This document shows positions 61,401 to 64,000 of a stretch of 64,000 bases of DNA, in pieces. The stretch is taken from positions 182,132 to 246,131 of the forward strand of contig JTDE01000099.1 in assembly GCA_014338405.1 (NCBI GenBank), given 5' to 3'. A model generated the notes under the pieces. The model made no database searches. It saw only the letters and a list, made by a program, of their open reading frames with translations, and was not told where the DNA came from. The stretch's first letter is position 1. Every line of letters begins with the position of its first letter. Origin of the DNA: Paragonimus skrjabini miyazakii (Eukaryota > Platyhelminthes > Trematoda > Plagiorchiida > Troglotrematidae). The translations under genes were made by a program, and so were the position numbers.

Positions 61401-61617
61401 GAAAATAACTTGTTACTATGAAGAACAACAGAGTTAACAGTGTGGACAGAATACCTTTGCTCTCTCAACTGATTGGCTCGCTGTAACTTCTCCTCCATAG
61501 TCTCATTTAGTTCGGCAATCATTTTCTCTGCGGCGCGCAACGCATCAAGAGTGTACTGATGTTCTGGTGGACATTCGACGACTGGCGCGAAGCGTTTGTT
61601 TTTTTCTTGTACGAGCA
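4380..61617 (-). CDS. unc-104: UNC-104/KIF1A-like kinesin-3 gene, middle part, 17 spliced exons
   Basis: This is a plus-end-directed microtubule motor of the kinesin-3 family, which in animals carries synaptic-vesicle precursors and dense-core vesicles along axons. What is visible is about 780 codons split over 17 minus-strand exons: end of the neck/linker coiled coil, FHA domain, coiled coil, KIF1B/kinesin-associated region, and the following conserved block. Fingerprints include AEKMIAELNETMEEKLQ, TPHLVNLNEDPAMSECL, LSGEFILKEHCIF, ARVILGKSHVFRFNNP, WAFDKWRTHQFTSLR, RFQFALLTDTPFSPLPPD, WFRLIGR and VGFYHAQQ, all in the order known for KIF1A. Reading phase matches across 15 of 16 junctions. 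The motor domain and the later C-terminal domains lie outside the window. The KIF1A versus KIF1B distinction cannot be made; flatworms probably have one such gene. About 96 percent of the span is intron. Confidence 0.94.
5436..5665 (+). repeat. tRNA-related SINE, family A
   Basis: Contains the family marks attcggtcgtgcctattg, a tRNA-like ggttaacacgctag, acaaggatatgcactaatta, gagcgaaactagggtctagt and gagtgtgggtgt. The gggttagccgaaaag version is shared with the copies at 36.3-36.7 kb, suggesting a subfamily. Confidence 0.8.
7703..7751 (-). repeat. tRNA-like SINE remnant
   Basis: The minus strand has ggttcagctggtagagcgg (A-box-like) and tttgaatctcc (B-box-like) too close together for a working tRNA. 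It has no recognisable body of family A or B. Confidence 0.35.
8475..8565 (-). CDS. unc-104: unc-104-like exon: GFYHAQQ block
   Basis: It encodes FQHQPNEIFCTKPMKNSPD then SELVGFYHAQQ. It matches KIF1A F-x-H-x-x-E-x-F-TEP-KN-x(5)-LGFYH-QN. Acceptor tttgcag, donor gtgagt, phase 2 in and phase 0 out. A 131-codon open frame spans it, but only these 91 bases are exon; the rest is read-through intron. Confidence 0.94.
8566..12165 (-). other. Kinesin intron, 3.6 kb
   Basis: Apart from an (AT)n run at 11.45 kb I see no gene or repeat. From 9.1 to 13.6 kb even chance open frames of 60 codons are absent. Confidence 0.75.
11449..11465. repeat. (AT)n microsatellite
   Basis: A run of about eight AT units in the intron between the 12.2 and 8.5 kb exons. 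Confidence 0.9.
12166..12331 (-). CDS. unc-104: unc-104-like exon: LKLGSDITFRITVLQ block
   Basis: It encodes an acidic helix, then LKLGSDITFRITVLQMTGIS and TEYTEVFCQY. It matches KIF1A LRLG-x-x-(F/I)TFR-TVLQ-x-x-x-(I/V)S-EYA-(I/V)FCQF. Acceptor aaacag, donor gtaggt (weak but phase-correct), phase 1 in and phase 2 out. It was missed as an open frame because stops lie just outside the splice sites. Confidence 0.93.
13619..13662 (+). repeat. Left inverted repeat of Penelope-like element
   Basis: Reads gtgacgaacaattgttttcg and onward, and pairs with 15049-15092 in reverse complement with about three mismatches over some 44 bases. Right-hand copies of this kind are usual at Penelope-like ends. 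Confidence 0.85.
13678..14133 (+). pseudogene. Penelope-like reverse transcriptase, palm part, broken
   Basis: Here the RT copies element RNA into DNA at the cut target. The core motif GVAMGSPLGPLLADVFLGKL is the family's conserved B motif. The catalytic box reads YRRYVDNVFVV, where the usual second aspartate of YxDD is asparagine, so catalysis is probably lost. FPFLDIKLTR matches the following conserved block. The frame ends at a TAG (14131-14133) directly after KPT; similar coding potential resumes after it, so this stop is a mutation. The N-terminal RT motifs are absent upstream. Confidence 0.85.
14134..14560 (+). pseudogene. Penelope-like RT thumb/linker, after nonsense codon
   Basis: This continues the same frame after the TAG at 14131. 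It is recognisable as the thumb and connector: FVPLEQKRNLAQCLATRARK, ENGYPEQFI, and VFIKLPFKGDTVADQFN. The frame stays open to 14664, but from about 14540 the sensible protein moves to another frame, so a small insertion or deletion has occurred near there. Confidence 0.75.
14530..14909 (+). pseudogene. Penelope-like GIY-YIG-type endonuclease part, frameshifted
   Basis: After a frameshift near 14540 this frame carries CCCCTTEYVGLTTRRLSKRI and KEHHPAWIG, matching the core of the GIY-YIG nuclease of Penelope-like elements (a Y-(V/I)G-x-T-RRL-x-R-x-x-EH pattern, preceded by a Cys cluster). It then has VAHLADTNHHID and ends TFDPDRVT before TAA. The enzyme would nick target DNA for insertion. The zinc-like Cys run may be partly shifted by the lesion. 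Confidence 0.78.
15049..15092 (-). repeat. Right inverted repeat of Penelope-like element
   Basis: Reverse complement of the left repeat at 13619-13662 (about three mismatches). It lies after the endonuclease stop and about 35 bases before the second copy of the 12-base direct repeat. Confidence 0.85.
15235..15451 (-). CDS. unc-104: unc-104-like exon: variable acidic linker
   Basis: It begins LSDHQMSEIEQLMCEKEPSF and encodes an acidic/polar linker with no strong homology, which is expected for this part of kinesin-3 tails. It is accepted because a good acceptor (ctgtcag) enters in the phase left by the previous exon, and its donor (gtacgt) leaves one base that fits the next, strongly conserved exon. 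The open frame extends further both ways, but that is intron. Confidence 0.8.
15452..17361 (-). other. Kinesin intron, 1.9 kb
   Basis: No recognisable feature. Overlapping short frames around 15.9-16.3 kb on both strands lack motifs. Confidence 0.7.
17362..17587 (-). CDS. unc-104: unc-104-like exon: YLSNLL...VKGFI segment
   Basis: It encodes CFIYLSNLLFETNLVQRVAI, VNQHGQVKGFICVAIEL, then a variable acidic and serine-rich stretch ending VVFDNRAYIDW. It matches KIF1A YLSNLL-x(4)-VHRVAIV-x-x-x-G-VKGF-x-VA(V/I). The acceptor is tta-aag, unusual in having no cytosine before AG. The donor is gtaagt, phase 2 in and phase 0 out. Confidence 0.93.
17588..19945 (-). other. Kinesin intron, 2.4 kb
   Basis: A 100-codon plus-strand frame at 18456-18758 has no familiar motif and is taken as chance. 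Nothing else is recognised. Confidence 0.7.
19946..20152 (-). CDS. unc-104: unc-104-like exon: KIF1B domain, DPF...PWFRLIGR
   Basis: It begins KRLSRMREHYEQQTDFALLS, matching the KIF1A helix after HYW-LE-LR, and ends RDPFQARDPWFRLIGR, a family hallmark (DPF-x-x-x-PWFRL-GR). The middle is an acidic, variable segment. Acceptor tgtacag, donor gtgagt, phase 2 in and phase 2 out. The join to the next exon gives GRCFIYLSNLL. Confidence 0.95.
21096..21245 (-). repeat. tRNA-related SINE, family A, partial
   Basis: Minus-strand copy. Its reverse complement has cacggttgcctcatgaaagt, gactggagttctag, gcaaagatatgcactattga and cagctgcgatcaactgtggg, ending gtgttcaatc. Confidence 0.78.
21972..22128 (+). repeat. 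tRNA-related SINE, family A, head only
   Basis: Has the upstream part gcaacccgatgattactcac, then tgataattcggtcatgccta and a good tRNA-like head ending in a B-box-like ggttcaagtcccgg. The body after the head is missing. Confidence 0.78.
22383..22699 (-). CDS. unc-104: unc-104-like exon: KIF1B domain with enlarged loop
   Basis: The longest exon. It begins VRFQFALLTDTPFSPLPPD and ends TTVAIKVQDITNGAVHYWSL then ERFR, both near-exact family blocks (FQF-LLTDT-SPLPP and VQD-NGA-HYW-LE). Between them lie about 60 residues rich in Asn, Ser, Thr and Pro, where vertebrate KIF1A has about 20, so this lineage has a larger loop. Acceptor caccag, donor gtgagt, phase 0 in and phase 2 out, fitting both neighbours. 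Confidence 0.95.
24808..25131 (-). repeat. tRNA-related SINE, family A, near full length
   Basis: The longest clean copy, about 320 bases. Reverse complement: ggatcatcgattggggttaa, gatcgggcagcctgatcatt, caatcattcggtcgtgttag, tRNA-like head, aaggatatgctctactggcg, ctgcgatcagttatggatgg, tgttcaatg. Useful as a provisional family reference. Confidence 0.82.
25211..25345 (+). repeat. tRNA-related SINE, family A, 3' part
   Basis: Shares gcagggatatcactattggc, gaaacccgagtctagtgctt, ggagccgactagagtgtcta and ggtgatgttcag with other copies. The head is absent. Confidence 0.7.
25369..25560 (-). repeat. tRNA-related SINE, family A, diverged
   Basis: Starts gattgaacaccactcacaac like the end of other minus copies and later has gaccacgctgtatgggacaa then ccgtgtt, the reverse of the head. 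The middle is not alignable by eye. Confidence 0.5.
25843..25911 (-). CDS. unc-104: unc-104-like exon: KIF1B domain, second segment
   Basis: A 69-base exon in frame at both ends. It encodes DQLWENAVYLKEANALSVEL and NKN. It matches the conserved KIF1A run D-LW-NA-(F/Y)LKEANA-SVEL that immediately follows QFTSLR. Acceptor cttacag, donor gtgagt. It was found by homology since it is too short to stand out as an open frame. Confidence 0.95.
25912..27687 (-). other. Kinesin intron, 1.8 kb
   Basis: Nothing recognised. Confidence 0.7.
27688..27773 (-). CDS. unc-104: unc-104-like exon: start of KIF1B/kinesin-associated domain
   Basis: It encodes SECVWSEREFQLASWAFDKW then RTHQFTSLR. The W-x-E-RE-x-x-LA-WAF-KW-x-x-x-QFTSLR motif opens the kinesin-associated (KIF1B) domain. 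Acceptor tttcag, donor gtaagt, phase 1 in and phase 0 out. A longer frame read through the donor is intron. Confidence 0.95.
28761..28830. repeat. Paired (TA)n microsatellites
   Basis: Two TA/TG-TA runs (28761-28777 and 28811-28830) separated by about 33 bases, in an AT-rich intron stretch. Confidence 0.85.
29163..29270 (-). repeat. tRNA-derived SINE, family B, left arm of inverted pair
   Basis: On the minus strand it reads as a tRNA-like unit with an A box tagctcagctgg (29253-29264) and a B box ggttcgaattc (29202-29212), internal Pol III promoter elements. The acceptor stem does not pair, so it is a SINE head and not a tRNA gene. The shared body ends in gcaattggatctcttctaa. Confidence 0.85.
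29292..29397 (+). repeat. tRNA-derived SINE, family B, right arm of inverted pair
   Basis: Plus-strand copy with A box tagctcagttgg (29295-29306) and B box ggttcgaacct (29347-29357). It is roughly 90 percent identical to the reverse complement of 29163-29270, leaving about 20 bases between arms. Confidence 0.85.
31309..31414 (-). CDS. unc-104: unc-104-like exon: coiled-coil end and acidic tail
   Basis: It encodes EYEDRIQLLQEQVERQSML and then SSITQDDQILIDDETS. This continues the coiled coil (YE-x-K/R-L-x-x-LQ-Q pattern in KIF1A) and ends in the acidic stretch that precedes the KIF1B domain. Acceptor gtcacag, donor gtaagt, phase 0 in and phase 1 out. Both junctions keep frame. Confidence 0.92.
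31415..35565 (-). other. Kinesin intron, 4.2 kb
   Basis: Holds a possible LINE endonuclease fragment (32.6-32.9 kb) and a short CA repeat near 33.76 kb. Confidence 0.7.
32640..32901 (-). mobile_element. LINE endonuclease fragment (tentative)
   Basis: A 96-codon minus-strand open frame (32611-32901) contains YYEPMGDFNLPSITCF. The GDFN-x-P motif is typical of the APE-type endonuclease of CR1/RTE-like LINEs. Sequence before it (CIGPYFWLRRFSKP) could be a decayed form of the preceding block. No RT is seen nearby, so at most a small fragment remains. Confidence 0.4.
35566..35729 (-). CDS. unc-104: unc-104-like exon: coiled coil after FHA
   Basis: It encodes ESIDWTYAICELLDKQGVDL, then RKEMEERLLEIEAQFRRERD and a further heptad-like run ending FEEQKR. 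It matches the KIF1A block VDWA-x(5)-LL-KQGID followed by the long charged coiled coil. The donor after CGG is gtgaga, phase 0. The acceptor is ambiguous between 35729 (needs phase 1) and 35725 (needs phase 2); the reading frame inside is certain. Confidence 0.92.
36253..36404 (-). repeat. tRNA-related SINE, family A, left arm of inverted pair
   Basis: Begins aaattgaaaaccacccacac and runs through gcttttcggctaacccactt to tccggatcggagtctgcact. It is the reverse complement (roughly 80 percent by eye) of 36574-36722. Confidence 0.8.
36440..36722 (+). repeat. tRNA-related SINE, family A, right arm of inverted pair
   Basis: Near full length: gatcgggcaagctgaacatt, tRNA-like gttgtggtcaacacgctagt, gatccgaacaaggatatgca, aactcgagtctaatg, gtgggttagccggaaggctt and ggtgttcaatttta at the end. 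Confidence 0.82.
40555..40722 (-). other. Possible cassette exon (speculative)
   Basis: 168 bases between an AG (ttatccgag) and a gtgagg donor, open throughout in two minus-strand frames. Taken in phase 2 it would enter from a 44901 donor and exit into the 35725 acceptor without a stop, encoding a basic helix-like segment (HEKLYKSVPILCAKVCGTLR and more). No homology is recognised; it may be chance. Confidence 0.18.
42785..42990 (+). repeat. tRNA-related SINE, family A
   Basis: Has atgcagtggttaacacggtt, cgaaactcgagtctagcgct, ggccgactggaaagtttatg and cagctgcgatcatttgtggg, ending gatgttcaattta. The tRNA-like B box is degraded. Confidence 0.8.
43455..43573 (+). repeat. tRNA-derived SINE, family B, diverged copy
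   Basis: Shares the ttcagct head, a ggttcaaatcc B box, caaagtccaaattttccaca and ggatctctttta with the 29.2 and 60.9 kb copies. It directly abuts a family A copy on its right. Confidence 0.75.
43577..43770 (+). repeat. tRNA-related SINE, family A, next to family B copy
   Basis: Starts atggcatagtggtcaagacg and continues ttgtctcgtgaacgcatgac, then cttatgcttttttttgaagg and gaaaagtttattgg. It is the diverged second half of a B-A composite. Confidence 0.7.
44936..45009 (-). CDS. unc-104: unc-104-like exon: linker after FHA, donor uncertain
   Basis: Starting after the acceptor tgcaccag, this exon continues the previous frame (phase 1) and encodes a polar Ser/Thr/Asp-rich linker: NTGSDNASSFERTDMSTTV then CDDRT. 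KIF1A has a short variable linker at this place. The best-looking donor (gtaaga, exon end 44936, phase 0) does not fit the phase of the next recognised exon. Other donors at 44901 (gtgagc, phase 2, adding 11 codons plus two bases) or 44941 (gtaccg, phase 1) would fit. Either a weaker donor is used or an exon is missing. Confidence 0.72.
45010..45750 (-). other. Kinesin intron, 0.74 kb
   Basis: Nothing recognised. The plus-strand frame at 45437-45682 is without motif. Confidence 0.75.
45751..45891 (-). CDS. unc-104: unc-104-like exon: end of FHA domain
   Basis: It encodes LVHFQPCENAECYVNG, then SLISQRMQLFSGARVILGKS and HVFRFNNPIK. The YVNG turn and the R(V/I)I-GKSHVFRFN-P motif are diagnostic of kinesin-3 FHA domains. 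In FHA folds these loops bind partner or phospho-threonine surfaces; in KIF1A the domain also packs against the neighbouring coiled coil. Acceptor gtcatag, donor gtgagg, phase 1 in and phase 1 out. Confidence 0.96.
45892..47721 (-). other. Kinesin intron, 1.8 kb
   Basis: Nothing recognised. Frame 46073-46339 (plus) is hydrophobic and unassigned. Confidence 0.72.
47722..47813 (-). CDS. unc-104: unc-104-like exon: FHA domain middle
   Basis: It encodes VGQLHTDCTVEIGLSGEF and ILKEHCIFFNNQ. This matches the KIF1A FHA strands with the conserved LSG, an acidic/basic pair, then EHC. The acceptor is ttcacag and the donor gtatgt, with phase 2 in and phase 1 out. The first base completes the arginine codon begun in the preceding exon, and the last base completes a glycine with the next exon. 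The open frame visible on the opposite strand here is a shadow. Confidence 0.94.
47814..53296 (-). other. First part of 8.9 kb FHA intron, AT-rich
   Basis: AT-rich, especially 48.7-51.1 kb. A possible decayed plus-strand coding stretch lies at about 49.78-50.04 kb. A tRNA-like remnant lies at 52.15 kb and unassigned open frames at 52.2-53.25 kb. Confidence 0.6.
52130..52200 (-). repeat. tRNA-like repeat remnant (tentative)
   Basis: The minus strand reads actggctgaatggctagcac followed by gctggcttactag, resembling the D-arm and A box of a class II tRNA such as Ser or Leu. No B box is seen at the right distance. Confidence 0.3.
53297..53722 (-). pseudogene. gypsy-like connection and RNase H remnant
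   Basis: 141 codons open. FIRTVGNDSKCTPEFSQKAY and KEKKFVWTEDLGMAFDEL are the connection region. FIVSLDTNDIRVRTIEYVSR, KEYFITQKERLAIVWASGNW and RDHKPLL are the RNase H-like end. The element stops shortly after DHKPLL at 53297, with no integrase following. Confidence 0.82.
53682..53984 (-). pseudogene. gypsy-like reverse transcriptase, catalytic box part
   Basis: It contains LLHILDSMEG (palm/B region end) and VYEDDIVIF, an intact YxDD box. It then continues into the connection region (KRPERLRSVLQQFDAG). It is frame-shifted relative to 54012-54218 but immediately adjacent. Confidence 0.8.
54012..54598 (-). pseudogene. gypsy-like reverse transcriptase, N-terminal and core part
   Basis: 54326-54598 carries the segment before the fingers (IYRRIPFRFTTELER). 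54012-54218 carries VTTKNAFPLLQLEQIF and FFIDLCSSYWQLLMAQ, the palm block with the first catalytic aspartate. Stops and a frame change separate the two. Frame continuity is lost again near 54010. Confidence 0.8.
54714..55034 (-). pseudogene. gypsy-like zinc knuckle and protease remnant
   Basis: The peptide has CFVCNEVKQFARYYPNG, a CCHC-type knuckle in which the histidine position is Gln and the final cysteine is Tyr. Further on, VLIETRAST sits where aspartic proteases of these elements carry D-T/S-G, so the active site has degenerated to E-T-R. Both changes argue for long inactivity. Confidence 0.65.
55022..55705 (-). pseudogene. gypsy-like gag remnant
   Basis: Two open pieces (55448-55705 and 55022-55246) in different frames. 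The first holds LDKLVLCPEYSAVKLSWPSP and the second ELEEKVGQLTKQWKV, a coiled-coil-like end leading into the zinc knuckle. The region between them is interrupted by stops. Assignment as gag rests mainly on position directly upstream of the knuckle and protease. Confidence 0.6.
55706..56682 (-). other. Upstream flank of gypsy-like element, GC-richer
   Basis: Directly 5' of the gag remnant. It has no minus-strand frame, but a 155-codon plus-strand frame (56000-56467) that I do not recognise. It may be leader and LTR of the element read backwards; no LTR ends could be fixed. Confidence 0.45.
56683..56762 (-). CDS. unc-104: unc-104-like exon: start of FHA domain
   Basis: It encodes TPHLVNLNEDPAMSECL followed by IYYLKEGKTR, the near-invariant opening of the kinesin-3 FHA domain (first beta strands). 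Acceptor aacag, donor gtaagc, phase 0 in and phase 2 out. The next exon lies almost 9 kb away, beyond the gypsy-like insertion. Confidence 0.96.
56863..56938 (-). CDS. unc-104: unc-104-like exon: linker into the FHA domain
   Basis: A 76-base exon encoding RERELQEMGIAIHSEIGVTG and IFTPRD. It matches the KIF1A stretch with a conserved EMG(V/I)A block and a PK/PRD end just before the TPHLVNLNEDP motif. Acceptor ccag, donor gtaagt, phase 2 in and phase 0 out. Only a 100-base intron separates it from the next exon, the shortest intron seen in this gene. Confidence 0.93.
58400..58735 (+). repeat. tRNA-related SINE, family A, near full length
   Basis: Has the long 5' part (gttatcgattggagttaata, gatcgggtcacctgatcaat), the head ggtcaacacagttgcctcat, then gatacgcactgcagagtagt and tgaatgcgacggctacaatc. 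It is collinear with the minus copy at 24.8-25.1 kb. Confidence 0.82.
60825..60936 (-). repeat. tRNA-derived SINE, family B
   Basis: Same unit as at 29.2 kb: tttgtagccctgctgataga at the head, a ggttcgaatcc B box, then gaagtccagattttttacaa and a tctcttcta end. The A box is damaged. Confidence 0.85.
61455..61617 (-). CDS. unc-104: unc-104-like exon: coiled coil before the FHA domain
   Basis: The exon encodes a charged helix with the kinesin-3 signature AEKMIAELNETMEEKLQ, then RANQLREQR. In KIF1A this is the short coiled coil between the neck and the FHA domain, involved in autoinhibition and dimerisation. It starts after a tag acceptor in phase 1 and ends CAAAG before gtattc in phase 2, joining correctly to the next exon. 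The upstream part (KNKRFAPVVECPPEHQYTLD) is less conserved. Confidence 0.93.
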
Positions 61618-61796
61618 CTACGATGGATAGTAAATACTTTTAGAGAACAACGGATGTATGGTTCACGAGTAATTCATAAAAGAAAACAACTCACTGTTCT
61701 TCCATAAACATACAAACACTGGAAGAAAACACAGAGGTTGTAAACAAGGGCTGTCTTCCGTATTTGCTCACTAAACTAACTTTGAACTGTTTTCAC

Positions 61797-61979
61797 TCGC
61801 ATAATGCCAGAAGCATTGAGCTCTCAACTGACGCAATTGCTTCAAACAGTGCATCTTCGCCGCCTGACTACTTGTTCGAATGTGTGACGCGCTGCTGCAA
61901 ACGGTAGTGGTGGTGCTGCTTTCACCATCGGTAATTATGCGACAAGCGGAAGGAAAGACGTTGATCAAATACGGTGAGG
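61797..61979 (-). CDS. unc-104: unc-104-like candidate upstream exon (Ser/Thr-rich linker)
   Basis: This is a candidate exon just upstream of the first certain one. It is open in one frame from an AG acceptor (after aatag) to a gtgaaa donor. The donor phase (one base carried over) exactly fits the next exon, creating an ATG codon at the join. The peptide is Ser/Thr-rich in the middle (GESSTTTTVCSSASHI) and then basic (KMHCLKQLRQLRAQ). This resembles in character, not in alignable residues, the Ser-rich stretch between motor neck and coiled coil in KIF1A. It rests on phase and position only, and a chance open frame is possible. Confidence 0.4.
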
Positions 61980-64000
61980 CTATTCACATCTCCACCAAGT
62001 GTTTGAGCAAATAAAACATAACACTGAGCATGCTCCAATTTAATCACAGTTTAACTCACTTGTAATCGCTATCTGCGTCTATGCTACATAAACAATGGTG
62101 TGAATTTGAAATATACTGCGACTCAAACAGATGAAATGACCAACAGTGCCAATCGAATTGTCAACAGCAACACCATTAGAGTTTGGAATTGAACATTTTT
62201 GCAGTCACCTTATAGCTTCCGAAACATAGTTCATCCTCTATTTTCACTTCACTCTATATGTCTTCCATAAGGTGATTGAATGAGTTCTGTACTTTATCAA
62301 ACATCATGTCTATACGAAAGAACTCCACTTTTGTCAATAGAGCTTGCCTCACAAACAATGCTATTACAAGAAAATGAGCAGCTGCAAACATTAGTTGAAG
62401 TGGTGCGTGTTCACAGACGAGTACATTAAGCGCCCAATCTGTTTTCAGAAAGAACATAAACTACAGAAGTATGTTTTCATTTACGCTTTCATCGAAGAGT
62501 ATGATTTGAGGAACAGTGCCAGTCACCAAGGAAGAAACAGCTTTCAGGTTGAAACACTTCGCGAACAGTAACAAGTCATATGAGAGCTGGTACACCGGTA
62601 CATATAACAGAGTAAGAGAGTACTTAAGAGACTCGCAGCGGTACTGCGCTTCTCTTCAAACAATCGTGAAGAATCAGAATACATTTCAGAACTGTCAAGA
62701 GTTTGCCAGAATAGTACGTAAAAAATTATTTTGCTCGCAGTTGTACGAAATGTTAGTTTACTTTCCACCGCACTGAACTGAGATGGTCTTCAGCTTTGAT
62801 GGAAAATTGTCATTCAGCATATCATAATTATCTGCCGTATCCATACCGTAGACCCAAGGCACACTGAGAGTCATTTTATCGCGAAGCGGAATCATGAGAT
62901 GTCGATTGATGGAGTACAGCCTGAGCAACAGTGGATTGGCTCGATGGGTAAACACTACAGTTGTAACTAAAGGTATAAGCTAGTGTCCATTAAGTGCACA
63001 TATCAACAGTTTCGACGCGTTGATGTACATCAGCTACACACAGAGAATGTACGTAGCTTGACCAGTTACAGATGTAACAGCTTCTGTTCACTTGAGCAGG
63101 ATTCACCCTGCGCCAAATGTAGATGTCACCCAGTGACCCGGTATTCGAACAGATTACCGCACAAATATGATTTCCCATTATTTAAGCAGCTCATAACGTA
63201 ACAAACCTGGCTGGATGATGTACTGACATTGCGATGCTAACACTACACAAAACGTCCACAGTATCAAATGGGCTCTAGCTTTATTGTACGTGTACACACA
63301 TCAAGCAAGTATTCGGTATGAGTATGCGAATAAGCCGAATTTATTAGGGCGCTTTACTGGTTTATACATATAGACATGACAACCAAATGTGAACCATGCT
63401 GAGTGTAAATTTAGGCAGGTCAATCAATTCGGTGTCACCTAGTGTGCCTGTAACGCTTCTACGGTGGGCTCGCTCGCCGCTATTCAACAACAACCTCAGC
63501 ATTGGTTGCTGCAGGACGCAGTTGTGGACAGATGTGAACAGAGTATTTCCCATATGCATGTTGTCTCAGCCCACTGGTTCTACCTCTTCAGCAAAACCAA
63601 CATCCTGCTACGCAAGACTTCAACCTCTACAAAGGCCATACACCGAGCTACTTGAGAGGTGATATTCTCTGTTGACAGATCCAACTGTTCGCATTTCGAT
63701 CTCCATGCTTGGTATGAACTCCAAATTCTTATAAATGTTCATACGAAGACAAACATTTGACAAATGTTGTTATAATCTGTAGCTACTTTCCAGTCGTTCA
63801 CGAGGTGAATATTTTAAACTTGCAGAGAAAAAATAAACAATGACAACGTGTGATCGATTGATATATGTCAGATACGTGTCGTATGATTGTTTATCGAAAG
63901 CACAGTTTTACGACCTCGAAGAAAGAAAGGCAGAAGCACTGTAATAATGGAACTTTCATCTGAATACTTAGCTTTGAACACATGTGAATAAGTCTGTAAT
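61980..64000. other. Upstream kinesin intron sequence, motor domain not reached
   Basis: No kinesin motor exon is visible on the minus strand. Open plus frames at 62516-62776 and 63396-63662 lack familiar motifs. Confidence 0.55.

Larger units (their letters stand above)
56939..61454 (-). other. Kinesin intron, 4.5 kb
   Basis: Holds family A (58.4-58.7 kb) and family B (60.8 kb) SINEs. A 106-codon minus frame at 57401-57721 is unassigned. Confidence 0.7.

Noticed and set aside
63362..63559. Kinesin neck exon on the minus strand
   Set aside because: LGDTELIDLP vaguely recalls a linker motif, but nothing else aligns and splice sites are unconvincing.
1..64000. CRISPR arrays, bacterial operons, rRNA genes
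   Set aside because: No regularly spaced repeats, no polycistronic coding blocks and no rRNA-like sequence; the intron structure is eukaryotic.

Overview
The window is a piece of a large, intron-rich animal genome, most likely a flatworm and probably a trematode of the Fasciola type. That reading rests on tiny exons in multi-kilobase introns, consistent GT-AG splice sites, tRNA-headed short interspersed repeats, a Penelope-like element and a decayed Ty3/gypsy-type element. The species is inferred. No bacterial-style gene, operon, CRISPR array or rRNA is present.

One host gene explains almost all recognisable coding sequence. It lies on the minus strand from about 62 kb down to 4.4 kb and encodes the middle of a kinesin-3 motor of the UNC-104/KIF1A/KIF1B group. 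I could place 17 exons (75 to 317 bases, about 780 codons) plus one weaker upstream candidate. From N to C they encode the end of the neck/linker coiled coil (61.5-56.9 kb), the FHA domain (56.7, 47.8 and 45.8 kb), a linker (45.0 kb), a coiled coil (35.6 and 31.4 kb), the KIF1B/kinesin-associated region (27.7, 25.9, 22.5, 20.0, 17.5 kb), a variable acidic linker (15.3 kb), and the next conserved block (12.2, 8.5, 4.4 kb). Reading phase is compatible across every junction except the one between the 45.0 kb and 35.6 kb exons. The motor domain lies to the right of the window, and the later C-terminal parts, including any PH domain, lie to the left.

The introns hold the rest. A Penelope-like retroelement (about 13.62-15.13 kb, plus strand) is flanked by near-identical inverted repeats and an exact 12-base direct repeat. 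Its reverse transcriptase is broken. A decayed Ty3/gypsy-like element (53.3-55.7 kb, minus strand) keeps gag, protease, reverse transcriptase and RNase H traces, but its key residues are lost. Two tRNA-derived SINE families (called A and B here) are scattered in both orientations. Two inverted pairs are notable: family B at 29.16-29.40 kb and family A at 36.25-36.72 kb. Other intron sequence looks unremarkable. Nearly all other open frames are short, lack homology I recognise, and are treated as chance.
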